A stretch of DNA of 8,290 nucleotides, taken from Leptolyngbya sp. SIO4C5. GTDB taxonomy: Bacteria; Cyanobacteriota; Cyanobacteriia; Phormidesmidales; Phormidesmidaceae. The notes beneath the pieces were generated by a model that saw only the letters and a list, made by a program, of their open reading frames with translations, did no database searches and was not told the origin of the DNA. Below, piece after piece: positions 1 through 6,263 of this stretch (the first letter of the stretch is position 1; every line of letters begins with the position of its first letter). The position numbers were made by a program, and so were the translations under genes. The DNA lies in assembly GCA_010671965.1 (NCBI GenBank), contig JAAHIC010000157.1, forward strand, positions 1 through 8,290, written 5' to 3'.

Positions 1-116
1 ATCTCAGCCAGCGATCGCCAGCGGTTATCGGCCAGGGCCTTCAGTACTACCTCAGGGCCGATGCCGGCAGGATCACCGAGGGTAATTGCTAGTCGAGGAC
101 GGCGGCTAGAGGTCAT
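1..116 (-). CDS. pdxA: 4-hydroxythreonine-4-phosphate dehydrogenase, N-terminal fragment
   Basis: The first 38 codons of a minus-strand gene are present; the rest lies beyond the left edge. The translation begins MTSSRRPRLAITLGDPAG and continues IGPEVVLKALADNRW. The TLGDPAGIGPE segment (residues 12-22) is the hallmark N-terminus of PdxA. In that family the enzyme is a cytosolic, metal-dependent NAD(P) dehydrogenase that oxidises 4-phosphohydroxy-L-threonine in the DXP-dependent route to pyridoxal phosphate. I chose the ATG at 114-116 because it puts the conserved segment at the usual distance from the N-terminus. No strong Shine-Dalgarno sequence precedes it. The gene is divergent from petM across 174 bases. 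A HIP1 octamer lies inside it at 11-18. Only the first strand of the fold is visible, so active-site residues cannot be checked. Confidence 0.9.
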   Translation of the reverse strand, partial: MTSSRRPRLAITLGDPAGIGPEVVLKALADNRWRSLAE

Positions 117-240
117 AGCAAAGCAGATGGGTTTCTACGGGGACGGTGTTAAATGGCGTTGTCAGTTAAATCCAGCAGCAATCAGTTCTGGAGCGGCCCC
201 AAACTGTTTTAGAATTGGTCTGCAAGTAAAGTTATTTTTC

Positions 241-263
241 ATCAGCCTCAGTTTAGGGCTGAT
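241..263 (+). other. Possible hairpin in the petM leader
   Basis: ATCAGCC (241-247) is the exact reverse complement of GGCTGAT (257-263), giving a 7-bp stem around a 9-base loop, 27 bases before the petM start. No U-run follows on the plus strand and none follows on the minus strand, so it does not look like a standard terminator. It could be a leader structure of petM mRNA or chance. The rest of the pdxA-petM gap (117-290) shows no promoter I would defend. Confidence 0.3.
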
Positions 264-290
264 TTAGCAAGAGGAGTACATTGACTCATT

Positions 291-395
291 ATGAGTGGCG
301 AAATCTTTAATTCAGCAATCCTAGCGTTTTCTCTTATCTTGGTGGGCCTAGCTCTAGGCTTCCTAATGCTGCGAATTCAGGGCGGTGAAGAGTAG
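291..395 (+). CDS. petM: Cytochrome b6f complex subunit VII (PetM)
   Basis: This short gene encodes 34 residues: [20 protein letters not shown], then [14 protein letters not shown]. It has the PetM layout: a short polar N-terminus, one hydrophobic transmembrane helix (about residues 8-27), and the conserved charged end with IQG followed by acidic residues. PetM is one of the small single-span subunits at the edge of the thylakoid cytochrome b6f complex, which passes electrons from plastoquinol to plastocyanin or cytochrome c6. The length matches the family (about 32-36 aa). GAGGAG at 271-276 is the nearest ribosome-binding sequence, 14 bases before the ATG, which is rather far; in-frame TGA at 282 rules out any longer ATG start. 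ycf39 follows 76 bases downstream on the same strand. The gene is small enough to be missed by automatic callers. Confidence 0.9.
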   Translation: MSGEIFNSAILAFSLILVGLALGFLMLRIQGGEE

Positions 396-471
396 TCTTC
401 GGATTGGATCATGTCCGCTGGTCGAATAATCTGATATTCTTATAAAAGCAAAGTTTTGTTACATTTCCCTC

Positions 472-1434
472 ATGACTTTACTCGTTGTTGGTGCCACTGG
501 CACTTTAGGAAGGCAGCTCGTTCGCCGTGCCCTGGATGAGGGATACGAGGTACGGTGCTTGGTGCGCAGCTTTCAAAAAGCCGCTTTTTTAAGAGAGTGG
601 GGTGCGACTCTGGTGCGGGCAAATTTGTGCAAGCCAGAAACTCTACCGCCTGCTCTAGAGGGAGTGACGGCTGTGATTGATGCCGCAACGGCCCGGCCTA
701 CCGATACAGCGAGTATTTATCAGGTTGACTGGGAAGGAAAAATCGCTCTAATTCAGGCCGCCAAAGCAGCGGGCGTTGAGCGCTACGTTTTCTTCTCTAT
801 TCTCCATGCCGAGAAGTATCCTCACGTGCCGCTGATGGACATTAAGCGGTGTACGGAAAAGTTTTTAGCCGAATCAGGATTGACCTATACGGTTCTGCGT
901 CCCTGCGGTTTTATGCAGGGACTCATTGGTCAGTACGCAATTCCCATTTTGGAAAAGCAGGCCGTTTGGGTGATGGGGGAAGCGGCCCCAATCGCATACA
1001 TGAATACGCAAGATATTGCCCGGTTTGCAATTAAATCGCTGAAGCTGCCTGCCGCAGAAAACCGCGTCTTTCCGATGGCGGGGACGCGAGCCTGGGGGGC
1101 TTACGAAATTGTCCGCCTTTGCGAGCGTCTCTCTGGGCAAGATTCCAAGGTTTCGCAGATGCCTCTGGGGCTGCTGAAAAGCGTACGCCGCGTAGCTAGA
1201 TTCTTTCAGTGGGGCTGGAACCTCTCAGATCGACTGGCCTTTGCCGAAGTGGTCGCCAGCGGCAAGCCGCTTGATGCACCGATGGACGAGGTGTACGAGG
1301 CGTTTGAGATTGATCCGGCAGAAGTCACCACTTTAGAAGAATATCTGCAAGAGTATTTCAGCCGCATTATGAAGAAGCTGAAAGAACTTAACTACGAGCG
1401 CGACAAAGCTAGCAAAAAGAAAGTACCGTTTTAG
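472..1434 (+). CDS. ycf39: Ycf39-type NAD(P)-binding photosystem II assembly factor
   Basis: The 320-residue product is an atypical short-chain dehydrogenase (NmrA-like). It opens with a Rossmann strand and the dinucleotide-binding GATGTLG at residues 7-13, then RCLVR at 28-32. It continues with the family segments AAGVERYVFFSIL (99-111), TVLRPCGFMQG (140-150) and AYMNTQDIA (175-183). The length and these segments match Ycf39 of cyanobacteria and algal plastids. In Synechocystis Ycf39 binds the high-light-inducible protein HliD, interacts with chlorophyll synthase, and helps deliver chlorophyll to early photosystem II reaction-centre complexes; these are family facts, not visible here. I see no YxxxK dehydrogenase catalytic pair in the expected place, which fits a chaperone role. 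The C-terminus is strongly basic (KKLKELNYERDKASKKKVPF), perhaps for membrane or partner contact. The ATG at 472 lacks a clear ribosome-binding site. An AT-rich stretch with TATAAA lies about 30 bases upstream, so it may have its own promoter as well as read-through from petM. Confidence 0.88.
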   Translation: MTLLVVGATGTLGRQLVRRALDEGYEVRCLVRSFQKAAFLREWGATLVRANLCKPETLPPALEGVTAVIDAATARPTDTASIYQVDWEGKIALIQAAKAAGVERYVFFSILHAEKYPHVPLMDIKRCTEKFLAESGLTYTVLRPCGFMQGLIGQYAIPILEKQAVWVMGEAAPIAYMNTQDIARFAIKSLKLPAAENRVFPMAGTRAWGAYEIVRLCERLSGQDSKVSQMPLGLLKSVRRVARFFQWGWNLSDRLAFAEVVASGKPLDAPMDEVYEAFEIDPAEVTTLEEYLQEYFSRIMKKLKELNYERDKASKKKVPF

Positions 1435-1453
1435 CGCGAATTCAGCTGAACGG
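1426..1453. terminator. Weak hairpin at the ycf39 / ABC ATPase convergence
   Basis: CCGTTTTAGC (1426-1435) can pair with GCTGAACGG (1445-1453) with one bulged T and one G-U pair, around a 9-base loop. It overlaps the ycf39 stop codon and includes a perfect 10-base palindrome TTCAGCTGAA at 1441-1450. The convergent genes are only 28 bases apart, so a shared terminator would have to sit here. There is no T-run on either side, so the call is tentative. Confidence 0.25.
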
Positions 1454-1462
1454 TTGAGCGGA

Positions 1463-2749
1463 TTAGGCTGGGTCTATAGCCTGCTCGGTTTCTAAATCGA
1501 ACAGGTGGATCTGCTCGGCAGCGATCGCCAGCCAGAGCTCATCGTCGATTTTGACTGGCTGGCTACCGGCCAAGCGGGCCTGTAGCTGTTCGCCGGCCAG
1601 ATCTGCCGTGATATAGGTTTCGTTGCCCAAAGCTTCCACCCGCATGACCCTGACGCAGAGATTCTTAGGGGCTGGCAGCCCAACTGTCAGGTGTTCTGGG
1701 CGAATACCCAGCAGAACCGTTTGACCTTCGCGGGCGCGCAAAGTTTCTTCCCAGCAGCCGGGCAGCGTCAGGCGAAACCGGGGATGGCTAATCACGGGCG
1801 AGCCTTTCACCTGTACGGGGATAAAGTTCATCGGCGGCGAGCCGATAAATTCGGCTACGAAACGGTTGGCCGGGTGATGATACAGCTCCAAAGGGGGGGC
1901 TACCTGCTGAATTTGGCCCTGGTTCATCACGGCAATGCGATCGCCCATCGTCATCGCCTCGGTTTGGTCGTGGGTGACGTAGATCGTGGTGATGCCTAGG
2001 GATCGCTGCAGGGCTACGATTTGGGCTCGCGTTTCAGTGCGGAGCTTAGCGTCTAGGTTAGAGAGCGGCTCATCCATCAGAAATACCTGGGGGTTACGAG
2101 ACATGGCTCGCCCCAAGGCTACCCGCTGCTTCTGTCCGCCGGAGAGCTGGCGTGGCATCCGGTTGAGCAATGGCTCAATCTGCAGCATTCTGGCTACCGA
2201 GCGCACCCGCTGATCGACCTGGCGCTCTGCCTCAGAAAGGTACCGCAGTCCTTTAGGCAAAACCCGCGTGAGGGCAACTAGGGCCGACTCCCACCAGGCT
2301 GAACTCACGGCGTCCTGCTGCCTGCTGTCTGCCCCGGTTGCCAGCGACATCCGCCGCAGCCCAAAGGCTAGATTGTCATAAACCGTCAGGTGGGGATAGA
2401 GGGCATAGCTTTGAAACACCATAGCAATATCGCGCTGCTTGGGGGGGAGCTGGTTTACCAGGCGATCACCCACCCGAACATTGCCTGCTGTCAGGGTTTC
2501 CAGGCCGGCAATCAGCCGCAGTAGGGTACTTTTACCGCAGCCGGAAGGCCCCACTAACACCATAAACTCACCGTCTGCCACTGTCAGGCTGATGCGCCGC
2601 AGCACAGCGATCGCCGTCGTTGAGTTGATCTCTGTCGCTATGGCAGCCTCGCTGACCAGCGATATAGCTGGAACTTCCGGCCCAGCCGAGGGATCGCGGC
2701 GATGGCGGGGAAAAGTTTTGTAGATATTTTCTAGAACAACGGGAGCCAC
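1463..2749 (-). CDS. ABC transporter ATP-binding protein, MalK/UgpC (CUT1) type
   Basis: The 428-residue protein is the cytoplasmic ATPase of a sugar or polyol-type importer. All nucleotide-binding motifs are intact: Walker [10 protein letters not shown] (67-75), Q-loop Gln113 in [10 protein letters not shown], signature LSGGQKQR (202-209), Walker B VFLMDE (222-227), D-loop SNLD (230-233) and switch His260. A C-terminal TOBE regulatory domain follows, with FIGSPPMNF (301-309) and GIRPEH (348-353). The closest known class is MalK/UgpC/MsmX; the cyanobacterial glucosylglycerol-transport ATPase GgtA is a candidate relative, but substrate cannot be read from an ATPase. It is about 55-60 residues longer than E. 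coli MalK because of two insertions, at about residues 17-48 and 135-172. The start is GTG at 2747-2749: it gives [13 protein letters not shown], the usual family N-terminus, and no ATG, GTG or TTG lies upstream in frame before the gyrA stop. No membrane or binding-protein gene is nearby, so it may be an orphan ATPase serving several permeases. It lies 69 bases downstream of gyrA and could be co-transcribed. Confidence 0.9.
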   Translation of the reverse strand: MAPVVLENIYKTFPRHRRDPSAGPEVPAISLVSEAAIATEINSTTAIAVLRRISLTVADGEFMVLVGPSGCGKSTLLRLIAGLETLTAGNVRVGDRLVNQLPPKQRDIAMVFQSYALYPHLTVYDNLAFGLRRMSLATGADSRQQDAVSSAWWESALVALTRVLPKGLRYLSEAERQVDQRVRSVARMLQIEPLLNRMPRQLSGGQKQRVALGRAMSRNPQVFLMDEPLSNLDAKLRTETRAQIVALQRSLGITTIYVTHDQTEAMTMGDRIAVMNQGQIQQVAPPLELYHHPANRFVAEFIGSPPMNFIPVQVKGSPVISHPRFRLTLPGCWEETLRAREGQTVLLGIRPEHLTVGLPAPKNLCVRVMRVEALGNETYITADLAGEQLQARLAGSQPVKIDDELWLAIAAEQIHLFDLETEQAIDPA

Positions 2750-2818
2750 AGCAGATTTAGACGATGAGGTTGAATTTATTGTCGCCTGATTGTACCGAAT
2801 TACTGAGTCAGGTAGGGG

Positions 2819-5332
2819 CTATTCGGCCTCAGCCGCTTCCACGAGTGAAGAAATCAGGGCGGTGACAATCTTCTCGCCTCGGGCTGGCTGCAAAATGCGC
2901 TGGCAGGGCGTGTCTTTACCCTGACGGGGCACATCGTCTGGCGCAATCTGAGCAGTGCGTCCCTCAGTGGTGCTGAGGGTCACCTGCGTTTCTGCTAACA
3001 CCGGCACCACTGCCGCTAGGCTGTCAGACTTGAGGCTAAACCGAAACGCCTGGGTGCCAATTTCACCCCGATTAGCCAACCGTAGGGCTTTAGCGGGTAT
3101 CCGTTTGGCAAAGCCTAAAGCTGAAATCAGCAAAATCATGTCTGTATCCTGCACCGCTAGACAGCCGACTAGCTGCTCTTGCTTCCGTAAGCGCAGAGCC
3201 TTTGGGCCTTGGGCATTACGGCCCATGACCGGCAACTGCTCATCGTCAACTTTAAATTTGAGCAGCCGCCCCCCCGATGTTCCCAATACCAGTAAGTCCT
3301 CTACCTGGGCGAGTACCGCATACCGTAGCTGATCACCATCCTTCAGCTTTAGCGCCGTCAGTCCGCGCCCGGTGAGGTGGGTGAACTCTGAGAGCGGCTG
3401 GCGCTTGATGCGTCCTGCAGCGGTTGTGAGTACCAGTTCCTTGGACAGTGTGCTTTCGGTCAAAATGATCTGGGCCACGACGGCGTCTGGCTCGGCAGGC
3501 ACTGAGTCAGGCAGCAGTCCCACTAGGGGTGTTCCCTTAGACTGGCGGGAGGTGGCGGGAATGTCACCCACTAAAATCGTATAGGCTTTGCCCGCCTGAG
3601 TCAGCACCAGTAGCTCCTGTGTGGTCAGGGCTGACTCGGTTTGAATCGGAAAGTCGTCGGCTTCGCGTAGCGTAGCTATTGCATCGGTTTGCTGTCGGGC
3701 CTGCCGCCGTTGGAAGGCCCGTGGAGACAGCCGCCGCACGTAGCCGCGAGCGGAAAACTCTAGGACTACTTCTGTTTCAACTTCTTCCGCCACAATTTCA
3801 GCTATGAGCTGCTTTTCTTCGGCTCGTTCTGCCTCGGTTTGAATGCGGGTACGCCTGGGATCGCCAAATTTTTTCTTTAGCGCTCGCAGCTCTTTCTTCA
3901 GCGACTTCAGCAGTTCCTGACGATTAGACAGCAGCTGCTGAAGCTGATTCATCCGCGCAGTCAGTTCTTCGTATTCCCGCTGCAAATTCTGCTGTTCTAG
4001 GTCAGTGAGACGGCGCAGCGGCATAGCTAAAATAGCATCGGCTTGGCGATCGCTGAGGTTAAACCGTTGCTTTAGCTGGACTTTGGCGGTGGTACCGTCA
4101 GCCGCCTGCCGCAAAATATCAATCACCGCGTCTAGATTGGCTAAGGCAGCGCGCAGTCCTTCAACTAGGTGTAGACGACTCTCAGCTTTATCTAGCTCGT
4201 GTTGATACTGGCGGGTGAGGGTTTCTTCGCGGAAGTTAAGAAAAGCTTCTAGCAGCGATCGCAGCGGTAGCTGGCGGGGCTGTCCCTGGTCTAGGGCTAG
4301 CAAAATAGCGCCAAAGTTGCTCTGTAAAGGGGTGAGTTTATAAAGCGCGTTGAGAACAAGCTGGGGCTGGGCTTCCCGCTTGAGTTCGATGACGACGCGC
4401 ATGCCCTCGCGATCGCTTTCGTCCCGGATATCAGAGATGCCGTCAATTTTGCCGTTATTGACTAAATCAGCAATTTTCTCAATCCAGCCCGCCTTGTTGA
4501 CCTGATAGGGCAGTTCCGTAACGACGATAGCATTGCGCCGCTGACGGCCCCGCCCCGGATGAATCTCTTCAAAGGTAGCGACGCCGCGCATGGGAATGCT
4601 GCCGCGCCCGCTGCGGTAGGCTTCTCGAATGCCCTGGGTACCCACAATTTCGCCGCCGGTGGGAAAGTCTGGTCCTGGAATTAGCTTAAATAGCGCATCA
4701 TCTGTCAGGTCGGGGCGATCGATGAGCGCAATTAGACCGTCAATCACTTCTCCCAGGTTGTGGGGGGGAATATTGGTTGCCATACCCACAGCGATGCCGG
4801 AGGAGCCGTTGAGCAGCAAATTAGGCAGTTGCGAGGGTAGGACAATCGGCTCCTGCTGCGAGCTATCAAAGTTGTCAATAAAATCAACGGTGGCCTCGCC
4901 AATTTCTCCCAGCAGGGCCTCATAGCCAACCGGGGCCAGCCGGGTTTCGGTATAGCGCATGGCTGCCGGTGGATCGTTGTCTACGGAGCCAAAGTTGCCG
5001 TGCCCGTCCAGCAGGGGATAGCGGCTGGAAAAGGACTGCACCATCCTGACCAAGGCATCATAGACCGCCTGGTCGCCGTGGGGATGATACTTACCGAGTA
5101 CGTCCCCCACTACGCGGGCGCACTTGCGAAAAGGCCGATCTGGGGTCAAGCCTAGCTCGTACATAGCGTAGAGAATGCGGCGATGGACTGGCTTCAGGCC
5201 ATCGCGTACGTCAGGCAGGGCCCGTCCGACAATCACGCTCATGGCATATTCTAAGTACGATCGCTGTACTTCAGAATGCAGGGAGGTGACGATAACCTGA
5301 CCGGGAGAAGGCTGATTGAGCTGCTTCGCCAT
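2819..5332 (-). CDS. gyrA: Type IIA topoisomerase subunit A (GyrA/ParC family)
   Basis: The 837-residue protein is the DNA-cleaving subunit that works with a GyrB/ParE ATPase to pass one duplex through another. The breakage-reunion domain (about 1-520) has [20 protein letters not shown] (25-44), the HPHGD helix (83-87), and the catalytic pair Arg126-Tyr127 in [10 protein letters not shown]; Tyr127 corresponds to E. coli Tyr122. A charged coiled-coil tower spans about 365-490. The C-terminal beta-pinwheel (about 520-825) has recurrent blades, then a short acidic tail. E. coli GyrA is 875 aa and ParC 752 aa. At the GyrA-box position the sequence is QRRQARQ (541-547), not QRRGG(K/R)G, so it may be the ParC-like paralogue many cyanobacteria carry rather than the supercoiling subunit. 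Gln88 sits at the E. coli Ser83 position. The ATG at 5330-5332 is supported by AAGGA at 5342-5346, 9 bases upstream. It diverges from the response regulator gene. Confidence 0.93.
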   Translation of the reverse strand: MAKQLNQPSPGQVIVTSLHSEVQRSYLEYAMSVIVGRALPDVRDGLKPVHRRILYAMYELGLTPDRPFRKCARVVGDVLGKYHPHGDQAVYDALVRMVQSFSSRYPLLDGHGNFGSVDNDPPAAMRYTETRLAPVGYEALLGEIGEATVDFIDNFDSSQQEPIVLPSQLPNLLLNGSSGIAVGMATNIPPHNLGEVIDGLIALIDRPDLTDDALFKLIPGPDFPTGGEIVGTQGIREAYRSGRGSIPMRGVATFEEIHPGRGRQRRNAIVVTELPYQVNKAGWIEKIADLVNNGKIDGISDIRDESDREGMRVVIELKREAQPQLVLNALYKLTPLQSNFGAILLALDQGQPRQLPLRSLLEAFLNFREETLTRQYQHELDKAESRLHLVEGLRAALANLDAVIDILRQAADGTTAKVQLKQRFNLSDRQADAILAMPLRRLTDLEQQNLQREYEELTARMNQLQQLLSNRQELLKSLKKELRALKKKFGDPRRTRIQTEAERAEEKQLIAEIVAEEVETEVVLEFSARGYVRRLSPRAFQRRQARQQTDAIATLREADDFPIQTESALTTQELLVLTQAGKAYTILVGDIPATSRQSKGTPLVGLLPDSVPAEPDAVVAQIILTESTLSKELVLTTAAGRIKRQPLSEFTHLTGRGLTALKLKDGDQLRYAVLAQVEDLLVLGTSGGRLLKFKVDDEQLPVMGRNAQGPKALRLRKQEQLVGCLAVQDTDMILLISALGFAKRIPAKALRLANRGEIGTQAFRFSLKSDSLAAVVPVLAETQVTLSTTEGRTAQIAPDDVPRQGKDTPCQRILQPARGEKIVTALISSLVEAAEAE

Positions 5333-5372
5333 GAGCTGTTTTCCTTGAAAATTAATCTAAAATCCGAATCGA

Positions 5373-5390
5373 CTGTAACAATGCTGTAAC
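5373..5390. repeat. Paired CTGTAAC direct repeats before gyrA
   Basis: CTGTAAC occurs at 5373-5379 and again at 5384-5390, exactly 11 bases apart, about one helical turn. On the gyrA strand they read GTTACAG twice. They lie between the candidate gyrA -10 box and the ribosome-binding site, where a bound protein would overlap transcription initiation. Their function is unknown. Confidence 0.35.
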
Positions 5391-5416
5391 TTATATGCAG
5401 AGCAGAAAAGTGACAA
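5390..5416 (-). promoter_or_regulatory. Candidate gyrA promoter
   Basis: On the minus strand TTGTCA (5411-5416) resembles a sigma-70 -35 box, and TATAAG (5390-5395) resembles a -10 box. The spacer is 15 bases, shorter than the ideal 17. The implied start of transcription would fall near 5383, leaving a leader of about 50 bases. The boxes are good but the spacing is not, so the call is tentative. Confidence 0.4.
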
Positions 5417-5492
5417 GACTCAATCCGCTAGCTAAGGCTGAACTTCACAATTGATTCTGCTATTGGGCATCTATCTCAGTACTACCCGGGAC

Positions 5493-5508
5493 GAAGGGTG
5501 AATCCTTC
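5493..5508 (+). other. Small hairpin in the response regulator leader
   Basis: GAAGG (5493-5497) pairs with CCTTC (5504-5508) around a 6-base loop, and flanking CCC (5485-5487) and GGGG (5510-5513) could extend it. It lies about 75-90 bases before the response regulator start and may be part of its mRNA leader. I recognise no riboswitch consensus. The rest of 5333-5584 contains only the gyrA control signals described separately. Confidence 0.25.
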
Positions 5509-5584
5509 AGGGGGCGCTTGAACGAATCCATTCATGCTGTTTTTGCCTGTCTGACCTTTCCTATCTCTTTGATTGCAAAGCTCT

Positions 5585-5986
5585 ATGAAAACTGTTCTGA
5601 TTGTGGAAGATGACATGATCAATGCCCGCGTCTTTTCCAAAATTTTGACTAAGCGCGGTGGCCTGGCAGTGAAGCACACCGAAAATGTCGAAGAAGTAAT
5701 GCAGATTGCCCATAATCAGGAAGCCGATATTATTTTGATGGATGTGTCGCTGGCACATAGCGTCTATCAGGGCAAGCCTGTAGACGGTATCACAATTACC
5801 CAGATGCTGAAGGCCAATCCAGCAACGGCTAAGCTTCCCGTCATTCTGGTGACCGCTCACGCCATGGATGGCGATCGCGAGAACTTTCTTCAACAGAGCG
5901 GGGCAGATGGCTATATCTCCAAACCTGTTGTTGACCACCAAAAGTTTGTAGACGATATTCTAGCCCTGCTGCCGAGCGAAGACTAG
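5585..5986 (+). CDS. Single-domain response regulator (receiver only)
   Basis: The 133-residue protein is one CheY-like receiver domain with no output domain. The acidic pocket is Glu8, Asp9 and Asp10 (LIVEDD), the phospho-acceptor is Asp53 (IILMD), the switch Thr is Thr90 (VILVTAH), and the conserved Lys is Lys113 (YISKP). All residues needed for phosphorylation from a histidine kinase are there. The loop after Asp53 is about seven residues longer than usual: 15 residues separate Asp53 from the Gly of the DG pair (Asp67-Gly68), against about 8 in a typical receiver, and the usual MP dipeptide is absent. I chose the ATG at 5585 because it starts directly at the first beta strand (MKTVLIVEDD). 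An in-frame TTG at 5573 would add only four residues, and neither has a strong ribosome-binding site. With no kinase adjacent, the partner cannot be named; it would act by protein-protein contact or within a phosphorelay. Confidence 0.9.
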   Translation: MKTVLIVEDDMINARVFSKILTKRGGLAVKHTENVEEVMQIAHNQEADIILMDVSLAHSVYQGKPVDGITITQMLKANPATAKLPVILVTAHAMDGDRENFLQQSGADGYISKPVVDHQKFVDDILALLPSED

Positions 5987-6012
5987 CCAGAGCTGGTGCG
6001 GATAAGTACACT

Positions 6013-6239
6013 TGTACGACTAGAACTGAATTTTAGCAAGCCTAATTTTCAAGGTACGACTCTGATACTGTCAAGAGCCTTACGGACAAGGATCAGGAAA
6101 TAGGGCAGGAGAAATTAAGTCAGAAGCCGTTTGAGTTTTGCATGATGGACATCAAGCGATGAACTGATTTCAACGCTCAGACCTGAAAGCTCAAAATTCA
6201 AAACCGCTTCCTACACTTCGCCCTAACCTAGTCGGTACA
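6013..6239. repeat. Foldback element with inverted ends (MITE-like or structured RNA)
   Basis: The gap between two convergent genes is largely a set of nested inverted repeats. The ends match: TGTACGACTAG at 6013-6023 and the reverse complement of 6228-6239, TGTACCGACTAG, one inserted base apart. Inside are TAGGGC (6101-6106) with GCCCTA (6220-6225), AAGT (6117-6120) with ACTT (6215-6218), and a long arm pair at 6123-6140 and 6192-6210. The left side has about 77 bases (6024-6100) with no right-hand partner, and contains a second copy of GTACGACT (6054-6061) that could also pair with the right end. No coding frame fits it. No target-site duplication is visible at the edges, so a decayed miniature transposon is only one reading; a structured RNA or a two-way terminator are others. 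Confidence 0.45.
6123..6210. repeat. Core imperfect inverted repeat, possible two-way terminator
   Basis: The arm at 6123-6140 and the arm at 6192-6210 (reverse complement GAAGCGGTTTTGAATTTTG) match at 16 positions, plus one G-U pair, one mismatch and one gap. The 51-base middle contains a small hairpin, TGATG (6143-6147) with CATCA (6150-6154). The right arm carries CAAAATTCAAAAC, resembling the short AAAATTC-type repeats common between cyanobacterial genes. As the strongest structure between the converging response regulator and TPR genes, it could stop transcription from both sides. It is the innermost part of the larger foldback. Confidence 0.5.
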
Positions 6240-6263
6240 GCCTGTTTAGGGAAACTAAATAGC

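Noticed and set aside
61..267. A 68-codon plus-strand frame at the left end
   Set aside because: It is antisense to the conserved pdxA N-terminus and its product has no motif; its last part overlaps the petM leader.
5484..5513. Riboswitch before the response regulator
   Set aside because: Only a short hairpin is present, and it matches no riboswitch consensus I know.
5987..5996. CCAGAGCTGG palindrome just after the response regulator stop, as a terminator
   Set aside because: Only four bases per arm with a two-base centre and no T-run; it could not form a stable hairpin.
6006..6017. GTACACTTGTAC as an NtcA-type site
   Set aside because: The spacing is not GTA-N8-TAC, and the site lies downstream of both convergent genes rather than in a promoter.
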